Assembly: GCA_023441255.1 (NCBI GenBank)
Contig: JAEZPW010000148.1
Location: 1-25,288, forward strand
Origin: Acidobacteriota bacterium
Lineage (GTDB): Bacteria > Acidobacteriota > Terriglobia > Terriglobales > Acidobacteriaceae
DNA length: 25,288 nt
Direction: 5' to 3'
In this document: piece by piece, positions 1 through 7,813 of the stretch
Position numbering within the stretch: the stretch's first letter is position 1
Layout: the number at the start of each line of letters is the position of its first letter
The notes under the pieces: model-generated
What the model was told of the DNA's origin: nothing
Databases searched by the model: none
Seen by the model: only the letters and a program-made list of their open reading frames with translations
Position numbers and translations under genes: made by a program

Positions 1-665
1 GAGAAATCCTCTTCGTTCCCAATCATCACGTCGACGTAAGGAGCTATCGCGCGGTTCACTTCCTGGGCCTTCTTCTTCCCCCCAATCGCCTTCCATAGCG
101 ACTCACGATAATTCAGGTCATAGGAAACGACGACGCCGTACTTCCGGGCCACCGTCATCGCTTCCAGCGCAACGTCCGGAGTACTTTCCGAAAGCGCGCA
201 GAAGATGCCGCCAGTATGCAGCCAGCGAGCGCCCTTCTTGCCAAAAAGTTCCTCCCAGTCAACATCGCCAGCCTTCATCTGCGAAACGGCCGTGTGGCCG
301 CGATCCGAACACCCCAGCGCCGGGCGCACGCCAAAGCCCTTTTCGGTAAAGTTCAAGCCATTGCGAACTGTGCGTCCCACGCCATCAAAGGGTACCCAGT
401 TCACCAACTGCTCCACTCCGCCCTGGTACATCAGGTCTTCGACAAGGCGGCCAACGGCGTTGTCCGCCAGCGCCGTCACGACTGCCGTATCCATTCCGAA
501 GCACCGTTTCAGTCCGCGCGCCACGTTGTACTCACCGCCACCTTCGGAGACCTCGAAGTGACGTGTCGTCGAGATGCGGCGATCACCCGGATCCAGTCGC
601 AGCATGACCTCGCCCAAACTGATCAAGTCCCAAGTGCATGTCTGCTTGCTTTTGATCTTCAACAT
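1..665 (-). CDS. kdgK: 2-keto-3-deoxygluconate kinase (PfkB family), C-terminus cut by window edge
   Basis: Cytoplasmic sugar kinase expected to phosphorylate 2-keto-3-deoxygluconate (KDG) to KDPG with ATP. I translated 221 residues from an ATG at 663-665; the frame is open to the window start, so the C-terminal part with the catalytic Asp motif is missing. Visible PfkB features are the N-terminal strand ISLGEVMLRLDPG, the substrate-binding GGGEYNVARGL (about residues 41-51) and the DLNYRESLW segment typical of KDG kinases. It lies 66 bp downstream of eda on the same strand, so the two are probably co-transcribed and catalyse consecutive steps. The Shine-Dalgarno sequence is weak (AAAGGGCAG). 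A fructokinase or another PfkB sugar kinase is possible from sequence alone, but the eda neighbour favours KdgK. Confidence 0.88.
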   Translation of the reverse strand, partial: MLKIKSKQTCTWDLISLGEVMLRLDPGDRRISTTRHFEVSEGGGEYNVARGLKRCFGMDTAVVTALADNAVGRLVEDLMYQGGVEQLVNWVPFDGVGRTVRNGLNFTEKGFGVRPALGCSDRGHTAVSQMKAGDVDWEELFGKKGARWLHTGGIFCALSESTPDVALEAMTVARKYGVVVSYDLNYRESLWKAIGGKKKAQEVNRAIAPYVDVMIGNEEDF

Positions 666-731
666 GGCTGCCCTTTTTGCGCCCTGATATGGCGGCGGTC
701 CGAAGGGAATGAGATGGCAACCATCGCTCTG

Positions 732-1400
732 CTACCGTGCCGCAGCATCGCTTTGATAGGAGCGGGCTTCCTGAACAATTCGAATGTACTGTCTTGCGGT
801 GTCAGTTATCTCGGCGGTGCGTCCCGCGCTCAGAGCTGCAATCGATACCAACTCTCCGCCAACACCAAGCGCTACGGAACCTGCGCGAATGAAATCTGCT
901 GCAGTCTTCAGGTTCACGCCACCCGTTGGGACCATTGGTATCTGCGGTAGAGGTCCCCTCAGAGCCGCAATGTACTTCGGTCCGCCGACGTTAGCGCAGG
1001 GGAACACTTTCACGAGATCTGCGCCAGCTCTCCATGCCGTAATGACTTCTGTCGGAGTCAATGCCCCGGCCATAATGAGCAGCTGCTGGGAATTTGCAAG
1101 TCGAACTGTCTCCGCATCGAATCCTGGCGTGACGATGAATTGTGCGCCTGCCTCTATGCAGCGTCGCGCGGTATCGCTTTCGAGTACCGTACCCGCACCG
1201 ACAAGTATGTGGTGCCTTGCCCTTGCAAGTTGCTCAATAACACGAAGTGCCCCCGGAACTGTCATCGTTATCTCAGCAATCGGAATGCCGCCATCGCATA
1301 GCGCATCTGCGGCAGCGAACGCCAGTTCCTCTGAGGGCAGACGGACTACCGGGCAAATGCCTACGTCGGCTATTCGTTGCAGAGCCTCACGTTTTGTCAT
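732..1400 (-). CDS. eda: KDPG aldolase (2-dehydro-3-deoxyphosphogluconate aldolase)
   Basis: Class I aldolase that splits KDPG into pyruvate and glyceraldehyde 3-phosphate (it may also act on 2-keto-4-hydroxyglutarate). The 222-residue product matches the usual length of about 210. Visible family motifs are PVVR near the N-terminus, the catalytic Glu in AEITMTVPGA, VGAGTVL, the IVTPGFD segment, the Schiff-base Lys in DLVKVFPC, and the phosphate-binding PTGGVN. The frame stays open upstream to 1508, but the ATG at 1398-1400 has a GGAG about 11 bases before it and gives a normal N-terminus, MTKREALQRI. It is the first gene of a minus-strand pair with kdgK and is divergent from the GH15 gene across a 135-bp spacer. 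Confidence 0.93.
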   Translation of the reverse strand: MTKREALQRIADVGICPVVRLPSEELAFAAADALCDGGIPIAEITMTVPGALRVIEQLARARHHILVGAGTVLESDTARRCIEAGAQFIVTPGFDAETVRLANSQQLLIMAGALTPTEVITAWRAGADLVKVFPCANVGGPKYIAALRGPLPQIPMVPTGGVNLKTAADFIRAGSVALGVGGELVSIAALSAGRTAEITDTARQYIRIVQEARSYQSDAAAR

Positions 1401-1535
1401 CGTGGGGGTACTCCAGACGCCGCACACACGAACAGATGCGGTTCCGATTTTGAGATGATGGCGGCCTCCCGCTCGCTGCCCAGCGTGCATCGAAAACCAC
1501 ACGTTCATCTCACGGGCAAGTCACATGGAGGAAGT
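1401..1535. promoter_or_regulatory. Divergent intergenic region between eda and the GH15 gene
   Basis: This 135-bp spacer separates the minus-strand eda-kdgK pair from the plus-strand glucose cluster and must hold both leftward and rightward promoters if they are transcribed from here. I see no convincing -35/-10 pair or palindromic operator. The only clear element is the GH15 Shine-Dalgarno sequence GGAGG at 1527-1531. Confidence 0.4.
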
Positions 1536-3374
1536 ATGAGCGCTGCCATTGAAGACTACGGCATGATTGGGGATTGCGAGACCGTCGCACTGGTGGACCG
1601 CAACGGGTCTATCGATTGGTTATGTTTGCCTCGTTTCGATTCTGATGCCTGCTTTGCGGCCCTTTTGGGATCCCGCGAGAATGGACGATGGCTGCTCGCA
1701 CCAACTTCCATCGTAAAGAAGACAAGCCGTCGATATCGGGAGCATACGCTCATCCTTGAAACGAGGTTCGAGACTGCGGATGGGGATGTGACCGTCATTG
1801 ACTTCATGCGTCCTCGGAGCGGCCATTCCTTGGAGTCGTCGAACGGGGATGCGGACCTTATCCGCATCGTGCGTGGGGAAAGCGGGCAGGTTCGCATGGG
1901 CATGGAACTCACGATCCGGTTCGACTATGGGCTCTCCGTCCCGTGGATCAGTTCGATGGGGGAAGGCCTCTTGCACGCCATCGCAGGACCGCACCTCATC
2001 ATCATCAACGGGGATACTAAGCTGACTCACTCTGACGGCACGGTGAAAGCTGACTTCAAAATCAGCGGCGGTGAGACGCTGTCTTTCGTCATCGTGCACA
2101 GTCCCTCTCACCTTCCTGCGCCATTGCCCGTTAGCGCCAGCGCCGCCCTGGCGCAAACGGAACGCTTTTGGCTTGACTGGGTTGCCCAATGCACCTATCG
2201 AGGGATAGCGAGCGATGCGGTGGAGCGCTCGTTGATCGTTCTCAAAGCACTGACGTATGCACCGACGGGCGGAATCGTTGCCGCCCCAACGACGTCGCTG
2301 CCCGAGGAAATCGGCGGCGAGCGGAACTGGGATTATCGTTACTGCTGGTTGCGCGATGCCACCTTCACCCTTCTTGCCTTTATGAACGCGGGGTATCACG
2401 AAGAGGCTGAGGCATGGCGTGACTGGCTGCTACGAGCCGTTGCTGGAGAGGCATCGCAAGATCAAATCATGTATGGCATTGGGGGCGAACGCCGCCTGCT
2501 GGAGTGGGAGGTGCCTTGGTTGGCTGGTTACGAAAACTCCAAACCAGTACGCGTCGGCAATGCCGCTGCTACTCAGCTCCAACTGGATGTCTATGGCGAA
2601 GTTGCGGACGCGATGCATCAGGCCAGGAAAAGCGCAACCAGTGTGCCGGAACGAAGTGCTGCGATCGAACGAGAATGGATAGCTCATCTCGAAAAGATTT
2701 GGATGGAGCCCGATGAGGGCATCTGGGAAGTCCGTGGAGGACGACAGCAGTTCACTCACTCGAAAGTGATGGCGTGGGTAGCTGTGGATCGCGCAATCAA
2801 AGACTTTGAGCGTTTTAACCTTGCTGGCCCTCTCGATCATTGGCGAGCGTTGCGCAATACCATCCATGAACATATCTGTCAGCACGGCTTCAATAAGAGT
2901 GTTGGTACCTTTGTTCAGACTTATGGATCGACTGCCTTGGATGCGAGTCTCTTGCTCATTCCTCTAGTCGGCTTCTTACCTCCCTCGGACCCGCGCGTCG
3001 TTGCGACGGTCGAAGCCCTCGAACGCAAGCTGGTCGTCAATGGATTCGTTTTGCGATATGACGTGGAAAAGACCAACGATGGCCTCGCAGGAGACGAAGC
3101 GACATTTCTGTTGTGCAGCTTCTGGCTCGTGGACTGTCTCATCATGCTGGGGAGGCGCGATGACGCCCAGCATCTCTTTGATCGGCTCTTGAGCGTGCGC
3201 AACGATCTTGGTCTGCTGGCCGAGGAATATGATCCAAAGTCAGATCGGCAGTTGGGAAACTTTCCGCAAGCCTTCTCACACATCGGACTGGTCAACTCGG
3301 CGGTGAATTTGAGCCGTGTGGTCGCACCCCTGAGTCAGCGCACTGACACTGAGCCCAGCAAAGTGGCTGCCTAG
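1536..3374 (+). CDS. GH15 family glycoside hydrolase (glucoamylase / trehalase-type)
   Basis: Inverting exo-alpha-glucosidase of the bacterial GH15 group, whose characterised members release glucose from alpha-glucans or trehalose. The 612-residue product has the N-terminal signature IEDYGMIGDCETVALVDRNG and GSIDWLCLPRFDS, a beta-rich N-terminal domain (about 1-250), and then an (alpha/alpha)6 barrel with ERNWDYRYCWLRDATF. The candidate general acid is the Glu in DEGIWEVRGG and the candidate base lies in GLLAEEYDP. No signal peptide is seen, so it is probably cytoplasmic and acts on trehalose, maltodextrin or glycogen-type sugars. The start at 1536 is chosen over an upstream in-frame ATG at 1377 because GGAGG lies 4 bases before it and the family N-terminus begins there. 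It heads the plus-strand sugar cluster. Substrate cannot be read from sequence. Confidence 0.9.
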   Translation: MSAAIEDYGMIGDCETVALVDRNGSIDWLCLPRFDSDACFAALLGSRENGRWLLAPTSIVKKTSRRYREHTLILETRFETADGDVTVIDFMRPRSGHSLESSNGDADLIRIVRGESGQVRMGMELTIRFDYGLSVPWISSMGEGLLHAIAGPHLIIINGDTKLTHSDGTVKADFKISGGETLSFVIVHSPSHLPAPLPVSASAALAQTERFWLDWVAQCTYRGIASDAVERSLIVLKALTYAPTGGIVAAPTTSLPEEIGGERNWDYRYCWLRDATFTLLAFMNAGYHEEAEAWRDWLLRAVAGEASQDQIMYGIGGERRLLEWEVPWLAGYENSKPVRVGNAAATQLQLDVYGEVADAMHQARKSATSVPERSAAIEREWIAHLEKIWMEPDEGIWEVRGGRQQFTHSKVMAWVAVDRAIKDFERFNLAGPLDHWRALRNTIHEHICQHGFNKSVGTFVQTYGSTALDASLLLIPLVGFLPPSDPRVVATVEALERKLVVNGFVLRYDVEKTNDGLAGDEATFLLCSFWLVDCLIMLGRRDDAQHLFDRLLSVRNDLGLLAEEYDPKSDRQLGNFPQAFSHIGLVNSAVNLSRVVAPLSQRTDTEPSKVAA

Positions 3375-3611
3375 GGACGAAGGGCCGGTTTACCCGAGAA
3401 CTCCTGATGTCTGGTTCGCTAACTTGAGTTCCTCGCTTCTAATCCTCCTCTCTCCCTGTTTCGAGTCTAAGTTCCACGACTCTTTGCCAGAAGGTCTACG
3501 CATTTTCGCAAAGGAAATTCGCATGCAGAACAGTAATCACGAGGTGTGAGGTGCGCATCCCAACGAATCGTTCCGGAAGACTTCGCCTAGAAGAGCACGA
3601 GGAGAAGGAGC

Positions 3612-5456
3612 ATGGCACGTGAGACACGGCAACTTCGTAGCCAGGAACTCCGAACACACAACCATCAGGGAGACGCCCTTCGACTTGGGATGAACTGGAC
3701 GGAAGAAGATCTTTCCAAGCCGCAGGTGCTTGTAGAAAGCGCCTGGGGAATGGGGCACCCCGGAACGTTCCATTTCGGACCACTGATTGAGGAGGTCAGC
3801 AACGGGGTCTTTGAGGCTGGCGGGAAACCCGGGGTCTTCACGGTGAGCGATATCTGCGACGGCGTTGTACAGGCAACTGCCGGCATGAGCTACTCGCTCG
3901 TTTCTCGGGACGTGATTGCTGCGATGGTCGAGATTCATGCACTCGGGCATCCGCACGACGGGATCGTTATGATTTCCGGCAACGACAAATCCGTTCCCGC
4001 GCACCTGCTTGCGATCGCGCGCTGCGATCTTCCTTCAATTCTCCTCCCCGGCGGTACTCAACTCAACGCACCCGATTACGTTACTTCTGACCAGACATGG
4101 GAAATCGGGATGTCGGTCGAGCGCGGCGACACGCCGCGAGAAGTATTGGAATCACGCCAGCAAACCGCATGTCCTACCTGCGGCGCCTGTCAATTCATGG
4201 GCAGCGCAAGCACCGGGCAGGTCATGGCTGAGGCGCTGGGTCTTGCATTGCCGGGCTCCGCTCTCACACCCTGTTTCCTGACTAAGCATTTGCGATACGC
4301 ACGGGCGACCGGAAAAGCGAGCGTGAAGCTGATCAACGAAAACATCCGGCCTCGCGACATTTTGACTCGAAAGGCGTTCGAGAATGCGATTGTGATTCAC
4401 GCGGCCACAGGCGGATCTACCAACGCTCTGATTCATCTCCCTGCAATCGCCTACGAGGCAGGCGTTGACATCACAATCGACGACTTCGACCGTATTCATC
4501 GCCTCGTTCCAGTACTTGCGAACGTAAAAACAACTGGTCGTTATCCAGTCGAATACTTCTGGTACGCAGGCGGACTCCCACGGTTGATGCTCGAATTGCG
4601 GGATATTCTTCATCTCGATTGCCTCACGGTCACCGGCAAGACGCTGGGGGACAACCTTGCGGAAATTGAGAAGAGCCGATTCTTCGATGAACGAATGGGC
4701 TATCTACACAACTACAAAATCACCCGGGACGAAATCATTCGGCCTCGCTCCAACCCATTCGGCACGGACGGAGGCGTTGCGATACTTCGCGGAAACATTG
4801 CTCCGGGTGGAGCAATTATCAAAGCCTTTTCAGTTCCGAAAGAGATGCACGTTCACACCGGCCCAGCCCGCGTCTTTGACACTGAAGACGAAACCCTGGA
4901 TTCGCTGATCGGACGCAACGGAGCCAGGAAAGTCGCTCCGGGCGAAGTGGTGGTAATTCGCTATGAAGGCCCGCGGGCCAACGGAATGCCGGAGATGTAC
5001 TTCGCGTCCGCCATTATCGCGGCAGACCCGGCCCTCAATCACACTACAGCTCTCGTCACTGACGGGCGTTATTCCGGTGCGATGAAGGGTCCGTGCATCG
5101 GACACGTCACGCCAGAGGCTATCGACGGCGGTCCCATCGCTCTCGTTGAAGATGACGACCTGATCGAGATCAATATTCCCGAGCGCCGCCTTGGAATCGT
5201 AGGCGTTGGAAAAAGGGCGATGGGAGCGGAAGCGGTCGAGCGCGTTTTGGCGGAGCGACGCGCGCGCTGGACTGCTCCGCCTTTTCGTCACAATAGGGGA
5301 ATTCTGTCGCTCTACTCGCGAGTAGCCACAGGATCTTCGCAGGGCGCGTCAATGACACCCCACGATGGAGTCAGACCCGACGCGGTTCCTGCAGCAGCTG
5401 AACCCGTGAGCCACAACGAAAGCGCCCATCTCGAACTTGTTAGAAAGCGCGCGTAG
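3612..5456 (+). CDS. IlvD/Edd-family sugar-acid dehydratase (probable gluconate/xylonate dehydratase)
   Basis: Expected to dehydrate an aldonic acid (gluconate to KDG, or a pentonate) using an Fe-S cluster and Mg2+. The 614-residue product resembles the E. coli YjhG/YagF branch: ICDGVVQATAGM with Cys82, TACPTCGACQFMGSAST (Cys187, 190, 193), AATGGSTNALIHLPAIA, GGLPRLMLELR, RGNIAPGGAIIKA and TDGRYSGAMKGPCIGH with catalytic Ser488. The normally invariant CDKxxP motif reads GNDKSVPA, with Asn124 in place of the second cluster-ligand Cys, while the Lys (126) that is carbamylated in related enzymes is kept. The last 40 or so residues form an Ala/Pro-rich tail. A strong GGAGAAGGAG Shine-Dalgarno sequence precedes the ATG. 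The next gene follows 16 bp later. Between KDG kinase/aldolase and a glucose dehydrogenase-like gene, gluconate is the natural substrate guess. Confidence 0.85.
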   Translation: MARETRQLRSQELRTHNHQGDALRLGMNWTEEDLSKPQVLVESAWGMGHPGTFHFGPLIEEVSNGVFEAGGKPGVFTVSDICDGVVQATAGMSYSLVSRDVIAAMVEIHALGHPHDGIVMISGNDKSVPAHLLAIARCDLPSILLPGGTQLNAPDYVTSDQTWEIGMSVERGDTPREVLESRQQTACPTCGACQFMGSASTGQVMAEALGLALPGSALTPCFLTKHLRYARATGKASVKLINENIRPRDILTRKAFENAIVIHAATGGSTNALIHLPAIAYEAGVDITIDDFDRIHRLVPVLANVKTTGRYPVEYFWYAGGLPRLMLELRDILHLDCLTVTGKTLGDNLAEIEKSRFFDERMGYLHNYKITRDEIIRPRSNPFGTDGGVAILRGNIAPGGAIIKAFSVPKEMHVHTGPARVFDTEDETLDSLIGRNGARKVAPGEVVVIRYEGPRANGMPEMYFASAIIAADPALNHTTALVTDGRYSGAMKGPCIGHVTPEAIDGGPIALVEDDDLIEINIPERRLGIVGVGKRAMGAEAVERVLAERRARWTAPPFRHNRGILSLYSRVATGSSQGASMTPHDGVRPDAVPAAAEPVSHNESAHLELVRKRA

Positions 5457-5472
5457 ATCTCAGGAGTGAAAC

Positions 5473-6489
5473 ATGAGCGCGACTCGCAAACCTAAAGTGG
5501 TTATCGCCGATTACGATTATGGCGATGTCGATATCGAGCGGTCCATCGTTACAGGCGCCGGCTTCGAATTGGTCGCGGCGCAATCTAAGACCGAAGATGA
5601 AGTGATCGCGGTTGCGTCCGATGCGGACGCCGTGCTGACTCAATATGCGGAGATTGGGAAGCGCGCGATAGACAGCTTCAAACGGTGCAAGATCATTGCT
5701 CGATATGGAATCGGCGTTGACATCGTCGATGTTGACGAAGCCACCCGTCGGAACATTGTTGTAACCAATGTTCCAAACGACTGGTGTGTGAACGAAGTCG
5801 CTGATCATGCCGTCGCACTTCTGATGGCCCTGGTGAGAAAACTCCCACAGTATGATCGCGCTACGCGGGCCGGAGAATGGGAATGGCAGACGGGGCGGCC
5901 GATTCAGCGATTTCAGGAGGGCACGGTCGGTCTATTTTCCTTCGGCGCAATCGCCAAGGAAGTTGCCCGCCGCATGAAGGGATTCGGAGTCAAAAGCGTG
6001 ATCGCTTGCGACCCGTACGCCGACGAGAAAGACGCTGCTGCAGAAGGCGTGCCGCTCGTATCGTTCGAAGACTTGCTGGCTAAATCCGACTACCTGGTCA
6101 TTCAAGCTCCTCTGACAAAGGAAACACGAGGCAGGTTTGGCGAGGCAGAACTCCGGCGGATGAAAAAGGGCGCCATCCTCGTCAACACTGCACGGGGACC
6201 GATCGTAAAAGACGAGGACCTGTATCGAGTGCTCAAGGATGGCTGGCTCTCTGGCGCTGGCCTAGACGACATCGAAGAAGAACCTGCGAAGCGAGCCAAC
6301 TGGAAGCCTTGGAACCCGTTATTCAGTTTGAAAAACGTCATTATCACTCCTCATGCGGCCTACTACTCAGAGCGGTCGATTCAGATCGTTCGCAGGTTTG
6401 CATCTGAGGAAGCCGTGCGCGTCTTGAAAGGAGAAGCTCCTCTTTCGCCAGTGAATAAAGTTGCGATGCCGATCGGCATTGCTGCTTGA
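5473..6489 (+). CDS. D-isomer-specific 2-hydroxyacid dehydrogenase (CtBP/SerA-like)
   Basis: NAD(P)-dependent oxidoreductase of the D-2-hydroxyacid dehydrogenase family, 338 residues. The catalytic triad is visible: Arg241 (VNTARGPIV), a Glu in LDDIEEEP (about 268) and His294 (ITPHAAYYSE). The regulatory-type NEVADHAVALLMALVRK segment is also typical. An Asp (180, ACDPYAD) sits at the end of the second Rossmann strand, which favours NAD. The glycine loop is degenerate: residues 153-161 read GLFSFGAIA where the family has GxxGFGRIG, so two of three glycines are Ser156 and Ala161. An AGGAG at 5462-5466 sets the start, 16 bp after the dehydratase, so the pair is translationally close. By context it may reduce a 2-keto sugar acid such as 2-ketogluconate; that is inference. 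Confidence 0.87.
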   Translation: MSATRKPKVVIADYDYGDVDIERSIVTGAGFELVAAQSKTEDEVIAVASDADAVLTQYAEIGKRAIDSFKRCKIIARYGIGVDIVDVDEATRRNIVVTNVPNDWCVNEVADHAVALLMALVRKLPQYDRATRAGEWEWQTGRPIQRFQEGTVGLFSFGAIAKEVARRMKGFGVKSVIACDPYADEKDAAAEGVPLVSFEDLLAKSDYLVIQAPLTKETRGRFGEAELRRMKKGAILVNTARGPIVKDEDLYRVLKDGWLSGAGLDDIEEEPAKRANWKPWNPLFSLKNVIITPHAAYYSERSIQIVRRFASEEAVRVLKGEAPLSPVNKVAMPIGIAA

Positions 6490-6548
6490 GTCCAGATCAC
6501 GCCAGGGTATTGTGGCCGGGCGACAGTTCGAGAATTCGAGGTTAGTTT

Positions 6549-7640
6549 ATGCAGGCCCTAGCGGTATTTCCTTCCAAGAGGAGCCTCCAGCTCGTCGACG
6601 TACCTCAACCAAAGCTGCAGGGCGCGAGAGACGTACTCCTACGGGTGCACGAGGTTGGTCTGTGTGGCACAGACCGAGAGATCTGTTCATTTGAGTACGG
6701 CAGCCCTCCTCCCGGATCCGACCACCTGATTCTCGGACACGAATCGCTCGCTGAAGTGGTTGAGGTCGGACCTGGAGTACGCAATCTGAGGCCAGGTGAT
6801 CTGGTGGTCGCCATGGTCCGCAGGCCCTGTTCTCACCCTGAATGTGCCCCATGTCGTGCCGGCCGTGCGGATTTTTGCATTACCGGAGACTTCACAGAGC
6901 GCGGCATCAAGCAGGCAGATGGCTTTTTGACGGAGTACGCGTTGGACAACGAAGAGTATCTCGTGAAGGTCCCGAAGCCTCTTGCCGATGTTGCCGTCTT
7001 GATCGAACCAATGACGGTCGTTTCGAAAGCCGCTGTTCAGGCCCGGGCGATTTTGGACAGGCTTCCCTATGAGCCGGGGTTCCAACGCGGTTTAGTCTTG
7101 GGAGCCGGCCCTGTGGGTCTCCTTGGAGCAATGGCCCTTATCGCAATGGGATATGAAACCGTGGTCTATTCAAGAGAGCCAGAGGGAGGCGACAAGTCGA
7201 AACTAGTTGAGTCTGTAGGCGGTTCCTACATCTCCGCGACGTCACAGCCGCTCGAGACCCTGGCACAAAGGGCCGGGGAATTCGATGTCGTTCTCGAAGC
7301 CGTTGGCCATGCGCCAGTCATGATGTCAGCCGCCCGCTCGCTTCGTGCAAACGGCGTCCTGGCGCTCACGGGAATACCCGCGGAAGGCGCAGCCGCTGAA
7401 GTAAGTATCGGACGCTCCTTGCGTGAGCTTGTGCTGAAGAACCAGGTAATCTTTGGAACCGTGAATGCCGGTCGCAGAGACTACTTATCTGCTATTCAGG
7501 AACTCGAACAATTCATGACTCTCTTCCCCGACAGTGTTCGCAGGCTCATCACACATCGCCTTCCGCTAGACGAAGCATCGAGAGCGCTCGTGCAGCGCGA
7601 CGGAATCAAAAGTGTAGTGCGGATGAATCGCGCTGCGTGA
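6549..7640 (+). CDS. Zinc-dependent MDR dehydrogenase, glucose 1-dehydrogenase-like
   Basis: Medium-chain dehydrogenase resembling the archaeal-type glucose/aldose 1-dehydrogenase that oxidises glucose to gluconolactone with NAD(P). The length of 363 residues fits that family. Catalytic zinc ligands are visible: Cys39 (GLCGTD), His64-Glu65 (LGHES) and Glu153 (LIEPMTVVSKA). The structural zinc lobe has Cys94, 99, 102 and 110. The Rossmann motif GAGPVG is at 185-190, and the second strand ends YSREPEGG, with no acidic residue directly at the strand end; this recalls the NRREP of Sulfolobus enzymes and suggests NADP can be used. GAGG precedes the ATG by 7 bases. It sits 59 bp after the hydroxyacid dehydrogenase in the same orientation. 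Another polyol or threonine dehydrogenase specificity is possible, but the 'IEP' Glu and the KDG pathway neighbours favour glucose. Confidence 0.85.
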   Translation: MQALAVFPSKRSLQLVDVPQPKLQGARDVLLRVHEVGLCGTDREICSFEYGSPPPGSDHLILGHESLAEVVEVGPGVRNLRPGDLVVAMVRRPCSHPECAPCRAGRADFCITGDFTERGIKQADGFLTEYALDNEEYLVKVPKPLADVAVLIEPMTVVSKAAVQARAILDRLPYEPGFQRGLVLGAGPVGLLGAMALIAMGYETVVYSREPEGGDKSKLVESVGGSYISATSQPLETLAQRAGEFDVVLEAVGHAPVMMSAARSLRANGVLALTGIPAEGAAAEVSIGRSLRELVLKNQVIFGTVNAGRRDYLSAIQELEQFMTLFPDSVRRLITHRLPLDEASRALVQRDGIKSVVRMNRAA

Positions 7641-7813
7641 TCAGGCGAAACATGGGGCAAGTGGGAACGCAGATGCTGCGCGGGGACGCGCGACAGTTTT
7701 AGCCATATTGCGCTGTCTCAAAGCTTTCGAAGTTTGGTAAGAGTCACGATTCGAACAGCACCAGGTACGGCAGAGAAAGCCAAGCCAGTCAGTGCGGTGG
7801 AAGGGAGCTAGCC

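Noticed and set aside
205..950. Plus-strand open frames over kdgK and the kdgK-eda gap
   Set aside because: They are antisense to a clear PfkB kinase and the end of eda, and their translations show no family features.
7722..7739. CAAAGCTTTCGAAGTTTG as an operator palindrome before the GH63 gene
   Set aside because: Only the outer four and a few inner positions pair; two central mismatches on each side make it a poor palindrome.
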